Shown: positions 1 through 12,282, counted from the stretch's first letter. The stretch is 64,000 bases of DNA from Phanerodontia chrysosporium (GCA_001910725.1 MJGA01000023.1:248001-312000); one strand, 5' to 3'. Translations and numbers: made by a program. Notes: generated by a model from the sequence alone, not told the origin.

Positions 1-2
1 CC

Positions 3-149
3 ATGGCAGGCGAGGACTCTGAGGGCGCTGAACATGTTTCCTCGACGACCGAACGCAGGAAAGAGATACTGAACATACAACTGAGCAATCTTGAGCACGT
101 CAAAATCGTCGTTGTGCTATCTTCGCAGGACCGAGGCAGCCCGAGTTAA
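3..149 (+). CDS. Possible 3' end of an upstream F-box paralogue
   Basis: An open frame begins with ATG at the window edge and ends in TAA at 147-149. Its first codons (MAGEDSEG) resemble the acidic tail of the F-box gene at 553-2406, which contains MADEDSEEE. The DNA immediately downstream (about 125-320) is clearly similar to the DNA downstream of that F-box gene (about 2520-2725). I infer that this is the truncated end of a tandem paralogue lying to the left of the window. The body of the gene is not visible, so it could also be chance open frame in a duplicated 3' region. Confidence 0.25.
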   Translation: MAGEDSEGAEHVSSTTERRKEILNIQLSNLEHVKIVVVLSSQDRGSPS

Positions 150-320
150 ATGTAGTATACATCTTATACCCAATCAGTACTCACTTGTCAGCTTCGACTT
201 GCAACGAAGTCTACATATTCATGCAATCTATATATCCACACGAGCAAGTTCGAAGGAAGAAAGAAAGAGTGAGCAAAATCGCATTATAGTCGAACGAACC
301 GTGATCGATGTCTGCTTTGC
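125..320. repeat. Direct repeat copy 1 flanking the F-box gene
   Basis: This segment shares ordered blocks with 2520-2725: GAGGCAGCCCG, then GCTTGCAAC or GACTTGCAAC, then GCAAGTTC.AAGGA, an AAGAAAGAAAG purine run, and a block ending in AATCGAACGAA or AGTCGAACGAA. The copies are diverged but colinear over about 200 bp, so the F-box gene lies between direct repeats. Confidence 0.7.
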
Positions 321-552
321 GAGTATCATGTAGTTCAACTGCGCAAGGTGATCGGACACTGCGTGGGAGCACGTGGCCGCGACCGCGACCGAAAGGGATT
401 CAATTGAAGCGCCGCCGCAAACTTCGAGCACGCCCTTGTTACACCTCTGAACAGCGGCTCAGCGCGTATTCCCCTTTCACGGCGACTTCCTGAGGTGAGT
501 ATGCGCTGTAGAATGTACCTTTCAATGTCCTGACGGGTTCCAGTTGCGGCAA

Positions 553-2406
553 ATGTCATTCAGTAGTTATCCTCAGTCAGCGTCCGCTCTGGTCTCCCTC
601 GCCGCGCAGACCGAGATCCAGGTCGCTGCTAAAGCACGCCGGGTCATGATCACAACCTTGGAACGTTCAAATAGAAGGGATGCTTACCCCCCAGTCAATC
701 GCCTCCCTCCAGAAATACTCGGAAAAATCTTCACTATCCTTGTGGAGAGCCACCTGATCGAGAGGTTCTCCAGATATCGTGAGGCTGATTCCCCTGATAA
801 AGTCTATGGGTGGCTTTCTGTACTCAAGACGTGCCAGCACTGGAGGGAGACTGCTCTCTCGAATCCTCAAGTTTGGAGCTACGTATACATCGCACACCCC
901 TCTGCGTGTACTCCGGAGGATGAGAGCTTCCTTTCCCTCCAACTAGAGCGTTCTCAATCCGCATCACTCACCATCATTCAACCAAGCTACAACTGCTCTC
1001 TTTATAGACCTTTGCTAGAGAGTCAACGCAATGCTGTGTTCAGTAACATAAACCGTGCGCGTACTCTTGTGGTTGCACTGGACGACCCTTCCATGCGAAC
1101 CGCTCTCGATTCGCTCTCAGGATTGGACGCTCCTCAACTGGACACGCTTTTCACCTCTTTCCGCAACAGGCATACTTCACCATCCGAAGACACCTACCCT
1201 ACCGCCCTTGCAGACGCATCCTGGCCTAGCTTGCGCTGCCTGAGATGTGATTATGCCTCATTCATCCAGCTGAACTCTGTTTTACGCCCAACTTTAACTT
1301 CACTCACCGTGCGCGGCTGCAGTGCACGTCCTTCTGTCGAGGAGTGGATTGCGTGTCTTCATGGTCTCCCCCTCCTCATAACTCTTGACCTGGACGACGC
1401 CGTCGAATACGCATTAGGGTCGGCAAGCCTGAGCGTGCCGACGGACCGACGCTCTCCCTATCTGTCTAATCTGCGGTATTTAAGCCTGTCCGACCACTTC
1501 GACGGCGTCGCTTTTGCATGTTTACTCAATCATCTTGAAATACCTAGAGATGCAACGGTACACTTCGGGGCCGGCAAGATGGGAGCCAAGGACCAGTTCT
1601 CATACGTCTTATCTGTGTATGCCGAACACACGCCAATGCTTCGTCGAGAAGCACCATCAAGAGGGTTTATTGTTATTGGCTACCCGGCAGCCCGCGGCGT
1701 GCATTTTACTTTCGATTCGAACGGGCAATCCATCTTCGCGGACTGCTTGGACCAGACCTCAATAAACTCGCGGCAGACGACAGGACGTTCAACATTTACA
1801 TGTAGCAGAGAACGCATATGTGAGGTTGCCATGCCCATCCTGTCACACTTCAGCCTCTCGCAGGTGTACGGCCTTCGATGTTTCTCAATCTTGCCGGAGG
1901 AGGCGTGGAAACTCATTTCCCAACTCCCAAATTTACAGGAACTAGACCTCGAGGTTGATATCGACGACGGTCTCCCGGGAGCTGCCGCCATCCTGCAATG
2001 CTTACGTGAGCCCCACGCATTTCCAGCCCTTCGCACTCTGCGCCTCGCCGGGGTCACCTGGAATCGACGTCACACGAACCACAGGAAGCGACGCGCACGG
2101 AAAGGGTCCATTCTCACACTCCTCCTCGAAGCTCTTGACGCTCGCCAACAAGGTAATAATCCACTCGAGAGTGTACGAATCTGCCGAGCGAAAAACCTGA
2201 ACGTAGATGAAGACGACTGCGAGGACGAATTGGAGCAACTGGGGGGATTGGCGGGAGTGGACGAGTGTACGATGGCGGACGAGGACTCCGAGGAGGAATG
2301 GGACTGCCCGACGTGTTGCTCCGACGACAGCGACGATGACTGGACGACCGGCACAGAGGACGAGTACGCAACCGAGAGCGATCGCGAGAACGGCGAAGAT
2401 GACTGA
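553..2406 (+). CDS. F-box-like protein with acidic C-terminus
   Basis: This single-exon gene encodes about 617 residues. The ATG at 553 is chosen because the frame only extends upstream by a few codons from a TTG. Residues about 45-90 match the agaricomycete F-box-like domain (PPVNRLPPEILGKIF, followed after about 30 residues by a WLSVLKTCQHWRETAL-type segment). Such proteins usually link substrates to SCF ubiquitin ligases through Skp1. The middle consists of leucine-rich stretches spaced like degenerate LRRs (LRYLSLSDH, LQELDLEVD, LRTLRLAGV). The last 45 residues are almost all Asp/Glu/Ser with a short CPTCC cluster. A possible 5' UTR intron begins at a GTGAGT near 494. Direct repeats on both sides suggest tandem duplication. 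The substrate is not predictable. Confidence 0.85.
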   Translation: MSFSSYPQSASALVSLAAQTEIQVAAKARRVMITTLERSNRRDAYPPVNRLPPEILGKIFTILVESHLIERFSRYREADSPDKVYGWLSVLKTCQHWRETALSNPQVWSYVYIAHPSACTPEDESFLSLQLERSQSASLTIIQPSYNCSLYRPLLESQRNAVFSNINRARTLVVALDDPSMRTALDSLSGLDAPQLDTLFTSFRNRHTSPSEDTYPTALADASWPSLRCLRCDYASFIQLNSVLRPTLTSLTVRGCSARPSVEEWIACLHGLPLLITLDLDDAVEYALGSASLSVPTDRRSPYLSNLRYLSLSDHFDGVAFACLLNHLEIPRDATVHFGAGKMGAKDQFSYVLSVYAEHTPMLRREAPSRGFIVIGYPAARGVHFTFDSNGQSIFADCLDQTSINSRQTTGRSTFTCSRERICEVAMPILSHFSLSQVYGLRCFSILPEEAWKLISQLPNLQELDLEVDIDDGLPGAAAILQCLREPHAFPALRTLRLAGVTWNRRHTNHRKRRARKGSILTLLLEALDARQQGNNPLESVRICRAKNLNVDEDDCEDELEQLGGLAGVDECTMADEDSEEEWDCPTCCSDDSDDDWTTGTEDEYATESDRENGEDD

Positions 2407-2519
2407 CTCGCCATGCGAGTGCCCTTCACTTCGTCGGTATCCTGTTAAACTCGCTCTGCTTGGCTTGTACGAATCATTATATGCCAGATTCGATGTGCTG
2501 TCGCGGTCACGCCATGAGC

Positions 2520-2725
2520 GAGGCAGCCCGGATTGAATGCAGTGTAGGATTTTGAGCCCAACAAATGCTCACCCATCTCCATCGGCTTGCAACCAACTCT
2601 GCAGATTCATACCTTTTGGTAATATCGACTTGAGCATGCAAGTTCCAAGGATAAAAGAAAGAAAGACTGAGGAAAGTCGCGTCATAATCGAACGAAGACG
2701 GAACAGCGATCTTTGATGACGACAT
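2520..2725. repeat. Direct repeat copy 2 downstream of the F-box gene
   Basis: This is the partner of the repeat at 125-320, with the same block order and about 70-80% identity by eye. It sits between the F-box stop codon and the promoter of the cysteine-synthase-like gene. It probably represents a duplicated 3' flank. Confidence 0.7.
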
Positions 2726-2804
2726 ACCGGCAACTGCACCCGGTCCCGCATTCGGGCGGCTCGTTTCTTCGACTCTGACCTCTCCTCAGGCCGCAACGTT
2801 CAAG

Positions 2805-4964
2805 ATGGCCTCGTGGCTGCCGTCCACCTCGCTAAAGTCGTTCTCTTTCCAGTTACCATCGGCGCTCACAGTGCGGCATATTATATATGGCGTGTTAATT
2901 GGTTTTTCGCTCTCAGTTACGTCGACGTCGCTCGCGCTCTACCTTCAAGAGCGCAAGCGAGAGCGGCTCCAGGATCAATTCGAGCCGCGACCTATCGAAA
3001 TACGAAGCGACGAGGTCGTGGACGGCGTGACTGGACTCATAGGTTGGTGCACCTGTGCTCAGGGGCGTTAATCGTACTGACTGACTCGCGGAAGGAAATA
3101 CACCGCTTGTCCGAATCAAGTCCCTCAGCGACGCGCTGGGCGTTGAGATTCTAGGCAAGGCAGAGGTAGGACCCATTGTATACCTCCTAGCGTGGTGTAT
3201 GTCTCGAATTTATCTGACAACACCTTGTTACAGTGGTTGAACCCAGGAGGCAGCGTAAAGGATCGGGTTGCTCTGCGAAGTGCGCCCTTCCCCAGAGCCT
3301 CTACAATATTTCTAACCTCTATATGCGACAGTCATTGAGGATGCAGAACGCCAAGGGCTGCTCTATCCGCATACGGGGTCTCGTATCTTCGAAGGCACGG
3401 TCGGCTCTACAGGGATTTCTATCGCTACGATTGCCAAAGCAAGGTACGCATTCTGTTCAACACATGCTCTCTAGCGTCACTCAGCATCATTCACAGAGGA
3501 TACGACGCCAGTAAGTATCTTGCTAACCTTGGCCGTGCTGGTCTGAAGTGCCTGTCTAGCTATCATCATGCCCGACGACGTTGCTGAGGAAAAGGTCAAG
3601 GCGTTGCAGGCCTTAGGTGCAGACGTGGAACGCGTTCGCCCCGCGAGCATCGTTGACAAGAAGCAGTTTGTTGTGAGTCCAGACTCCATCTACAGACCAC
3701 GTAATCACGGGCTCAAATTCCCTCCAGAATCTCGCCCGAGAACGCGCGGCCCACTTCGGCCAGGACACGATCTCCTCGCACTCGGCCGTCCTCCAGGAGT
3801 CCTCGTCGGTCATGGTCAGCACGACCGCGGGCGACATCCTCGCGCCGGATCACGGCGTGCTGACCGCTCAGGACCAGGACGAGCTGCGGAGCCGCCCACG
3901 CGGGTTTTTTGCAGACCAATTTGAGGTAGGCACATGAAACGCGAAGCCTTGCAGCCCGTAATGACTCCTATATTCAGAACAACAGCAATTATTCCGCACA
4001 TTTCGATGGCACCGGCCCTGAGATCTGGCGGCAGACCAGCGGACGTGTTGATGCGTTCGTCTCTGGCGCGGGTACGTTGCAGTGACCACAATCAGACTCG
4101 AACACCTTGCTAACCGCTAGAAGGCACCGGTGGGACTATCTCTGGAATCGGGCAATACCTGAAGTCTATGAACGAGGATGTGAAGGTCGTGCTTTCGGAC
4201 CCGGAAGGTAGCGGCCTGTATAACAAGGTAACCCATCACTGCTACCCGTGGAGCCAGTCCTGACGGCCCGCTAGGTCAAGTATGGTGTTATGTTCGACCA
4301 GAAAGAGGCAGAGGGGACGAAGCGCCGGCATCAAGTCGACACGGTCGTCGAGGGCATGTGAGTCGCTACTCAGTTCGCCAGCTTCTCGTATTTACCCGGG
4401 ACAGTGGTATCAACCGACTCACGAAGAACTTCGAATATGGCCTCCCGATCATCAGCGACGCTTTCCGGTATGCGCGACACCTGACCTTGGAGGCGAAGTC
4501 TGACACAGTGGACTCAGGATCACCGACGCTGAGGCGGTTGCAATGTCGCGCTACCTCGTGCAGCACGACGGGCTCTTCCTCGGCTCAAGCAGCGCATGCA
4601 ACCTCGTTGCGTGCATCAAGCTCGTCAAGAAGATGGGCTGGAAGGAAGGGCAGCACGTCGTGACTATCTTGTATGTCGCAAAACCATATGACCCTGCCTG
4701 ATCCTGACGGTCGCGTTTGCAGGTGCGACTCCGGATCGAGACATTACTCAAAGGTGTGTATCTCGTTTGCCTGGTTTATACTTGGCACTGGATATCTCTC
4801 GTACTCATACGATTGCAGTTCTGGTAAGTATGGTTGAATTCATGTACGATCGTTGACTCATCGACCGGTATGACAGGAACGACGACTATCTCCGTCGGGC
4901 AAAGATTCCTGTTGACCCAAAGATTATCGACGACCTACTCGCCGAACCAACCCAATCAGTGTAA
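2805..4964 (+). CDS. MCY1: Mitochondrial membrane-anchored cysteine synthase-like enzyme (Mcy1 type)
   Basis: This is a PLP-dependent beta-family enzyme related to O-acetylserine sulfhydrylase, split by about ten short introns between 3045 and 4880. The N-terminus carries one membrane segment (about residues 24-46, [20 protein letters not shown]) followed by Arg/Lys. This is the architecture of the yeast outer-mitochondrial-membrane protein Mcy1 (YGR012W). PLP-enzyme motifs are in order: [10 protein letters not shown], the lysine in [10 protein letters not shown], the substrate loop TVGSTGIS (variant of SGNTG), the phosphate-binding loop [10 protein letters not shown], and a C-terminal [12 protein letters not shown]. 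The stop TAA is at 4962-4964. All exons join in frame by eye. The true substrate is uncertain because Mcy1 homologues are weak or atypical cysteine synthases. Confidence 0.85.
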
Positions 4965-5330
4965 AAGCCGCACGCGAAATAGTACAAATTATGTTCAGAG
5001 CACATCAACAATAAGGTACAAGACTACAGTACGTGCGGTGGTATATGGGATACATAAATGCGTGTGGAAAGCAAGGCGGACAAATGCATGGAAAGCGACA
5101 GCAGAAGAGCAACAGACGATCGCGACCGGAGGCACTAGCTCGGCCGCCCGGTGCGTTGGAAGGCCCTGGCGGTATCGACGAGAACGATGCAGAGGGGGTC
5201 AATGTCTGCGACGTGCTGCCCGCACCGAGCGGCGTGTGTGTGAACGCAGGTTTTGGCGACTTGAGCTGCGACTCCTTGCTCGGCGAGGCGCTTAGGGACG
5301 GCGTCGCGGAGGGGCGGTTTCTAAGTCCAG

Positions 5331-7568
5331 TCAGCACCGACCTGTACACAGCGAAGAGGAAACGAGAACATACTCCAGTGTTTGGGATTGCGAGGCGCTC
5401 ACCACGGCGTTTGGGTCGGTGTTTCCGACACGGAGGAAGCCGGCCTGGACAAGGAAGTCCCAGACGCGACTTGTCTTGTTCACGTCGATCTTGACGAGAT
5501 CGCGCGCCTCGCGCCGGCGCAGCTTCCCTCCACGGCGCGCGTACTCGCGCACGAGCGTCTCCTTGATGACGAGGTACGGCTTCGGGAGGATACGCAGCTG
5601 CGAGCACAGCGTCTGCTCTTCGGGCGTGAGCAGGTGCAGCGACGGGCTGTTCGCGAGGTTGAGGGGTGCGGCTGTGAACATAAATTGAGTCCAAGGATGA
5701 GCCAGGCGAAAAGAGAATGAGCGTACGGATTTTGCGACCAGAGGCGGTGCTGGGCCCGCTGGAGGCTGGGCCGACGCGCATGCTGTCGGCCCTTCTGACT
5801 CTCGTCTGGAGTCGGGACCCGCAGACGGGCGAGTACTGCCTGCTCTGAGGTTGAGGCGCTCTGCTGGATGGTAGTCTCTTGTCATGTTCGCCCTCGCTTG
5901 AGCCTATCATTATGTCAACCACTTGCGCAACGCCTTGTATCTGACTGCATCTCTCACCCGTTTGATGACATCGTTTTCGTATTTCTCGATGTCCGCGGCG
6001 TTGGTGAGGCCCATCCTGCGATAGTGCTGCAGTTCTGCTATTCTTTTTCGAAGCATAGCCTCCCCTAGATCATGTCAGTCATGGAGGCCCCTGATAGAAA
6101 AAGATACGCCTACAAATGGTATCTGCCACGAAGGCTTCGTAGTCTTCGGCGGTCTGTAACCGAGCGAATGGGCGCAGACGGTGAGCAATGTCCTTTTCCT
6201 CCTTCGGGCGCTTCTTCTCGTTTGCTTGCATCTATCGTAGCATGAATAATTGGACTAGGCAAGATAAGATGTAGCTGACCTGCTTGTAGTTCAGCAGTCC
6301 GCGATCGAAGATCAACGCCTTCGCCTCCTGCCGCTTCTCTACTCGTTGGCGGTACATCTCCAGGAGCGTGAGCTTGAATGTCAAGGACTCTCTCGTCTCT
6401 ATCGGCGGGGGTTGCGTAGGCTCTTCCGCGTCTTCATCCGCATTTTCGTCCTTGTTCTCGTCGTTCTTGTCGTGTTTGGGCGGGCTCTCCACCTTCGGCT
6501 GGGGTTGACTGCTGAAGTGGTAGCCATTGATGTTGCCATTGGTTATGCCATTCGGAAGCCGCTTTCCCGGAGTCGATTCGCGGTGCTTCGCCTCCTCGAG
6601 CATACGCGCACGGGCTTTGACGTCGAGGTCGTGTTCGTCTCGGGAATGTCGTCGCCGCCCCATTCCAAGCATATGCCGAACTCGAGGTCCTTAACGAGGT
6701 CCTCTGCCTCATTCTCCACTTCATGCTCAAACTCAAGCCGACCAGGTAGGAAGCCAGCGATTTCGTGCACACCAGGAGCTGAGGTAGGAGCCATCTTGGG
6801 GGCCGGTGGAGGATTCGTATTCATAGAAGCTATCCGTCTGCGTTTGCGCTCGTGGAACTCTTCTGGATCGACATCGAAATGTGCATCCATCCGCTTGATG
6901 CAGATGAGTACGAGAGAAACAGGCTACGTAAAGTAGGTACTCACCGGCAACGGCCAGTTCGGCGACTCGATATACACTGTTTTGTAGTGCTCTTCTACCT
7001 CTTCTTTAGTGCGTGTGCCGACATGTTCTGCAATGGCCTGCCAGTTTCCCAGACCTTGTAACGATATCCCTTCTAGCAGTAGTAGTTCCCTGAAGATACG
7101 TCAGTTCTACATCATGTGCACAGTCTGCCAACATACTCATCGGCCCCCCAATCCTCCGTAAAGATGGGATACGAGTGCAGTTCCTACGTGAAATTGAAGT
7201 GAACTTCGCGTTGGGTTGTGAGGCCCGGCTACATACCACTACACGGTACGCATGAGTTCTCTTGTGCGGGCCAAACTCCTTCCCCGCGCAGAAACAAGAT
7301 GGGCAAATATCCGTTCCATTGGCATCCTCGCAGGCCTGGTCTGCGCAAATTATCCGAATAGAATGCGTAAGATCTCGCTGGCAGCCGTCGCAGAGTATCT
7401 GCAAACCAGGCTCGTTTACAGCTAGGGTTGATTACGTAAGCATACCGTGGGAATATGAGAGCACGAGAGGAGGGAGAGACATCCTTTTCCCGCTCTACCA
7501 AGGGCGACCGAACACTCACTTTGGATTTCCTCAGGCTGATGCTGCCGCTTCCGGTGTGTCACGGTCAT
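5331..7568 (-). CDS. ADA2: Transcriptional adaptor Ada2 (SAGA complex)
   Basis: Ada2 activates and positions the Gcn5 acetyltransferase in SAGA/ADA complexes. The ATG at 7566-7568 starts a short exon (MTVTHRKRQ, as in fungal Ada2) joined across an intron (7422-7519) to the ZZ finger. The ZZ motif reads [10 protein letters not shown], then ICADQ.CED, DICPSCF and [12 protein letters not shown]. The SANT domain follows ([37 protein letters not shown]). A mid region has the [11 protein letters not shown] and LEWGGDD motifs. A further exon (about 6250-6600, [22 protein letters not shown]) leads to a C-terminal SWIRM domain ([42 protein letters not shown]). The stop used is at 5331. A final intron could trim the last ~25 residues, which do not look conserved. 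It is transcribed head-to-head with CTR9. Confidence 0.9.
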
Positions 7569-8193
7569 CTCAAATCAAGGATACGGCCAACGTATATCTC
7601 GCTAGGAGGGGGGTCGTTGAAAGCGTCGTCGTCGTCGTAGGCCGACCTTGCACCTGCAGGCTTGGTCGAAAGTCGGCCAAGGAGTACGCCACAGTCGTTC
7701 TGAGGCTCCGCAAGACCTTCCCGGGTAAGAACTTTTGTTCTCTGGCGGCCAAAGCGTCGTGATGTCGTCGCTTGGGACGAGCGTGCGATAGTTGAGTGTT
7801 TGTGGACGGAGAGAGATCCGGTATGGTACAGAGACTCTAGGACGATGCAAGTAAGGTGACCAGGTCCAGAGTCAGCGGGTAGAGGGAGGCGTAGCTCCGC
7901 CGTAGAGGTCGGTGGCGGCTTTGTCGTCGTCGGGAGCGGTCTTGGGCAGCGCTGCGCGGTCCGCGCTGTCACCGTCACAATTGTGATGGGCGTCTGTATG
8001 AAACAGGAAAGATGTGACTAGTGACAGTCACGACCCGCGCTGGGCCTGTCGCCCCGTCCGCCGTCCGCGACTCTGAGCCGTCACACCGCCCGCTTCGCCT
8101 CCCCTTCCCCTCCCTGCCGCACGCCGCCGGGTCCATTGTATTCTGGCAAACTTTCTCAGTTGTCATAGCACTTCATCTCTGGCAACCTGAATC
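7569..8193. promoter_or_regulatory. Shared divergent promoter region of ADA2 and CTR9
   Basis: These 625 bp separate the ATGs of two chromatin/elongation regulators transcribed away from each other. No clear TATA box is visible near either start. A palindrome-like GTGACTAGTGACAGTCAC lies at about 8013-8030. Open frames on the minus strand here end at or overlap the ADA2 start and have no recognisable domain. Confidence 0.4.
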
Positions 8194-11100
8194 ATGAGCG
8201 AGACGCGATCGCCTTCACCTCCCGCCGGTCGAACTCTGGACATTGAACTCTCAGGTCAAGAGGTCATTGCAGTGGATCTCGACAACTTGGACGCCAATCC
8301 TGACGACCTTTTGGAAGTCCTCCGTGAATCACAGTCGAAAACCTGGGTTTGGACAAAGTTGGCTACGGAGTACTGGAGGAAGGGGAACCTAGAGGCAGCA
8401 GAGAAGCTCGCGCGTGGTGCAGAGGAGTGTATGTCGTCGTGCCGGCTTTCTGGCGTTTTCTTACATATGGTATATCAGTCTTCGTTGTCAGCGGGCAGAG
8501 AGGGTCCTTGCCACCAGTATACTCGCTGCTTGCCAACATCCAACTAGCGCGTGCACGTAAAGCACCAAAGCTCGTACTTCAAGAGCCTCGTGAGTTCGCC
8601 AGTTGTGAACTTAGCTGAGTGGCGTTGAAATGCAATCAGGCCAGGATGACATGCGCAAAGAACACCCTCAAGCGTATTCCATCGAGAAGCAACACAATAT
8701 ATGAACGCTGGGGAGAGGGCTGCTGCCCAAGCCGCTATGGAAGGGACCACCAACGAGAAGGACTCCGGGATACTCACGTTCCTTACACGCGGCATAATTC
8801 AGCTGAGCACGCGTAACATGGACGACGCACTGCGGACCTTCGATGGTGTCCTAGCCACCCGACCCACGAACCTTGTTGCGCTTCTGGGCAAGGTCGGCAC
8901 CAGGCACAGTCAACCTTCATGTCCATGTCTCATGTATTATTGCAGGCTCGGATCCTCTATGCGAAGCGACAATTTCAGCAGGCATTGAGGATATTCCAAG
9001 ATGTCTTACGCTACAATCCAAATTGCGTACCAGACCCTCGTATTGGCATAGGGTTGTGTTTCTGGGCCTTGGACCAGAAAGCCAAGGCGAAAGCGGCGTG
9101 GGAACGGAGTGTCGAAGTGGTGTGTCTTGGTTGCCACATCACATGATTTCACAACTTATCAACTGCATAGAACCCATCACAATGGCCAGCGCAACTGCTA
9201 CTCGGGCTGGAAGCCATTAATTCAAGTAAGAATGAGAACCAGACTGAGGATGAACGTCGACAAGAATTCCTCTTCGGTACACGACTAATTGAGAAGGCTT
9301 TCAACGCGAATCAGAAAAACTCTGCAGCTGCCAATGCCCTCTGCGAGCTTTTCCTGCGGAAAGGTCAGAACAAGCGGGTAATATCATTTGCTTTGGTGCA
9401 GCGGCCATCTACTGAAGGCATTTTCAGGCTCTCAAGCTTGCTGAGCGGACTATACAATTCGCCGACACTCTGACTGTCTTGACGGAGGGCTACATTCGTG
9501 CGGGGAGAGTGCTCCAACAAGAGGACTCACATCCCGAGGCGCAAAAACATTTCGCGGTTGCCAATAAGGCCAACCAAGCAATGTTCTGGCAGCAATTGGC
9601 CTGGCACAGACGCAGCTCAAAAATGGTATTTTTGACGTCCATTGCAATACTTACAGATTCTTACCCACTTGCAGAGGAGACGTTCGCAGCGATCCACACC
9701 TTGGATGTTCTTCTCCAAGCGCAGAATAACAACGGGCGCTCTGCAGAGGCTTCTGCCATGCTCGCGTCTCTGCGTGCTCATCCAAGGCCTGGCGTGTCAA
9801 GCTCCGACCAGGCCAAGGATAGACAGCGGGCGCGCGAGTTGTTCGACAAGGTGTGCAAGATGCTGAACCTGCCGGAGCAGGCGCACCTCGCGCTCAACGG
9901 CCACGCGCCCAGCTTGACGCGGTCTCAACGGCGAGTAGCAGAGGACGTCCAGCTGCACGCAGAGATCGCCAAGCTGTTCTTCCACGAAGACCTTAGTCGT
10001 GTCGAGCGTGCCTTCCAGGAGGCCGTTCGACTGAGCGAAGCGACTGGAAACCCAGATCCGAGGCTGATCAACAACCTGGCTGCGTTGCGACATCTTTCAG
10101 GGCGTCTTGATGAGGCGCGGAGCATGTACGAGCGGGCTCTTACGGACGCCTCGAGTCAAGGCACTCGCGAGAGCGATAGCATGGCGACATCCATTCTGTA
10201 CAACCTGGCTCGCGTCTACGAAGATCAGGGCGAGGCGTCAATGGCGAAGGATGCGTACGAGAAGCTGCTGTCGCGGCATTCAGAGTACGTTGACGGTAAG
10301 CGGGCCCTTCACTATCTCGTTCGCGCCAGCTGGCTGACCGTCCTTCAGCCAAGATACGCCTGGCGCAGATGCTTGTCGATCTCAACAGGCACAACGATGC
10401 CCACGACCTCCTCAAGCAGTCTCTGGCGTCACAAAACGGCAACCTCAACCTTCGCGCGTTTTACACTCATTTCCTGATACAGTCCGGTCTACCGAAGCCC
10501 GCGAAGGATTTCGTGTTTTCCACTCTCAAAGATCACGACAAGCACGACATCTATTCACTGTGCGCAGCAGGCTGGATCCAGTACCATCAGGCACGCGAAA
10601 GTCGCGACGCGAGTCCGAAAGGCGTCGAAGAACGCAAACAGGGCTTCCGGCGCTCCTCAGAGTTTTACGAAAAGGCTCTGCACCTCGACCCGATGTGCGC
10701 TTTCGCGGCACAGGGGCTGGCGATCGTGACGGCGGAGGACGCACTCGGCACGCTCGGCGGCAGTCTCGGGCCTATTGGCCCCGACGAGGCGGCCAAGCGG
10801 GTGAAGAACGCGCGTGAGGCCCTCGACGTCTTCGCCAAGGTGCGCGAGTCCCTAGACGACGGCAGCGTGTACTCGAACATGGGGCACTGCTACTATGCGT
10901 GCGACGAGTACGACCGTGCGATCGAGAGCGTGAGTGTTCGTTGCAGGAAATCGCTGCGGGTGATGCTGACTCTGTGTAGTACGAGACTGCGTCGCGGAAG
11001 TTCTACGACAACCACAACGTCAGTGTGCTGCTGTGCTTGTGCCGCGCCTGGTACGCCAAAGCGAACAAGGACCAATCGTTCGCTTCGATGACGACAGCCC

Positions 11101-12063
11101 TACGGTACGCACAGCAAGCGCTCCACTTGCACCCTCACGATAAGGCGATAACGTACAACATTGCGATGATCGAGCAAAAGGCTGCAGAGATGCTGTTGTC
11201 CGTGCCGGAGGCGAAACGGTCGCTCAAGGAGCTCCAGCGGGCAATTGAGCAGGCTCAGCATGCACAGAAGTAAGCCACTCCCGCCATCGTTTGCATGTTC
11301 TTGGGCTGATCGGTCGCAGGCTCTTCCAGTCTCTCGCAGCAGACAAGTCACATCAACTGCCGTACAGCACTGATATCGCAGACCAGCGTCGGAAGTACGG
11401 TGAGAGCGTCCTCCGTCGGTGCGACGATCATCTCGCCACGCAACGGCGGTATGAGAGCGAGACCCAGGCTCGGCTCGAAGAAGCGCGGCGCAAGCGGCAA
11501 GAGGAGAAGGACAGGCAAGACCAGCTGGAGGTACGTATCCTGTATTTGCCCTGTCTCTCCTCCAGAGCTGACGTGCGGCAGCGCGAACGTCTGGAGAAAA
11601 TCCGACAGGACGCGGAGAAGCTCGCGGAGGAGCGCAGGCGCGCACGCGAGGAGGCTCTCAAGTGGACGCTGGAGCACCGAGACAGCGACGACGAGAAGGA
11701 GCCGCAGAAGAAGACGAAGAAGGCGCGCCGCCCGCGCACAGAGGGTGGCGGCGGAGGCGGGCTCAGCGACGGCGAGGCCGAGCCGCGCAAGAAGCGCCGC
11801 GGGAAGCTCCGAAAGAGGGAGACGGTGCAGACGACGATGCGCGCTGTTCAGCGGCGACGAAGATGGCGAGAACCGGCCGGCGCGGAAGCGCACGAAGAAG
11901 CGCGTCGTGCGTGACGATGATGACGAGGAGGCGGCTGGCGCTGCGCCGCGGAAAAAGCAGATGTGAGTGTCTTGTTTGAGCCTGCCCAGGAAACATCTGA
12001 CCTGTGACCTTTCACAGCAAAACGAAGGAGTATATCTCTGACTCGGACGAGGAGATGGCTTGA
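8194..12063 (+). CDS. CTR9: Paf1 complex subunit Ctr9 (TPR protein), with two apparent frame breaks near the end
   Basis: Ctr9 is the TPR scaffold of the Paf1 elongation complex. The start at 8194 (MSETRSPSPP) leads into the conserved region with VWTKLATEYWRKGNLEAAEK. TPR repeats continue through at least ten exons (for example LLGKARILYAKRQFQQALRI, SVYSNMGHCYYACDEYDRAI, IEQKAAEMLLSVPEAKRSL). After the TPRs comes a basic coiled coil (RERLEKIRQDAEKLAEERRR), then a Lys/Asp/Glu tail ending YISDSDEEMA with TGA at 12061-12063. The last intron is about 11962-12017. In the tail the frame must change twice, near 11812 and near 11840, to keep the conserved stretches KKRRGKLR, EGDGADDDA and LFSGDEDGE. 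Without that, translation stops at 11914. Both breaks look like one missing base. They are probably sequencing errors, but a real C-terminal truncation is possible. Confidence 0.88.
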
Positions 12064-12282
12064 GCTTCCCTCCCGTGCTCGTTTGCTTTCGTCTCGCTTT
12101 GTTATTGGATTGTCTTGCGCCTCGCTGTACCTATTATCAAAATTCATCGTTGTAATGCTACCCCATCTTTTTGTATCCATGTTGGATATCGCTTGGCGTA
12201 CGCTGCGCGGTGTCCGGGTCTCGGTTATGGCGTTTTGGTGCCCAGCGTCATCCCGTCTGAGTAAGCATCTCCTCGAACGAAT

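Noticed and set aside
7569..7978. Minus-strand frame ending at the ADA2 start
   Set aside because: The conserved Ada2 N-terminus (MTVTHRK) begins at 7568 in another frame and needs no upstream exon.
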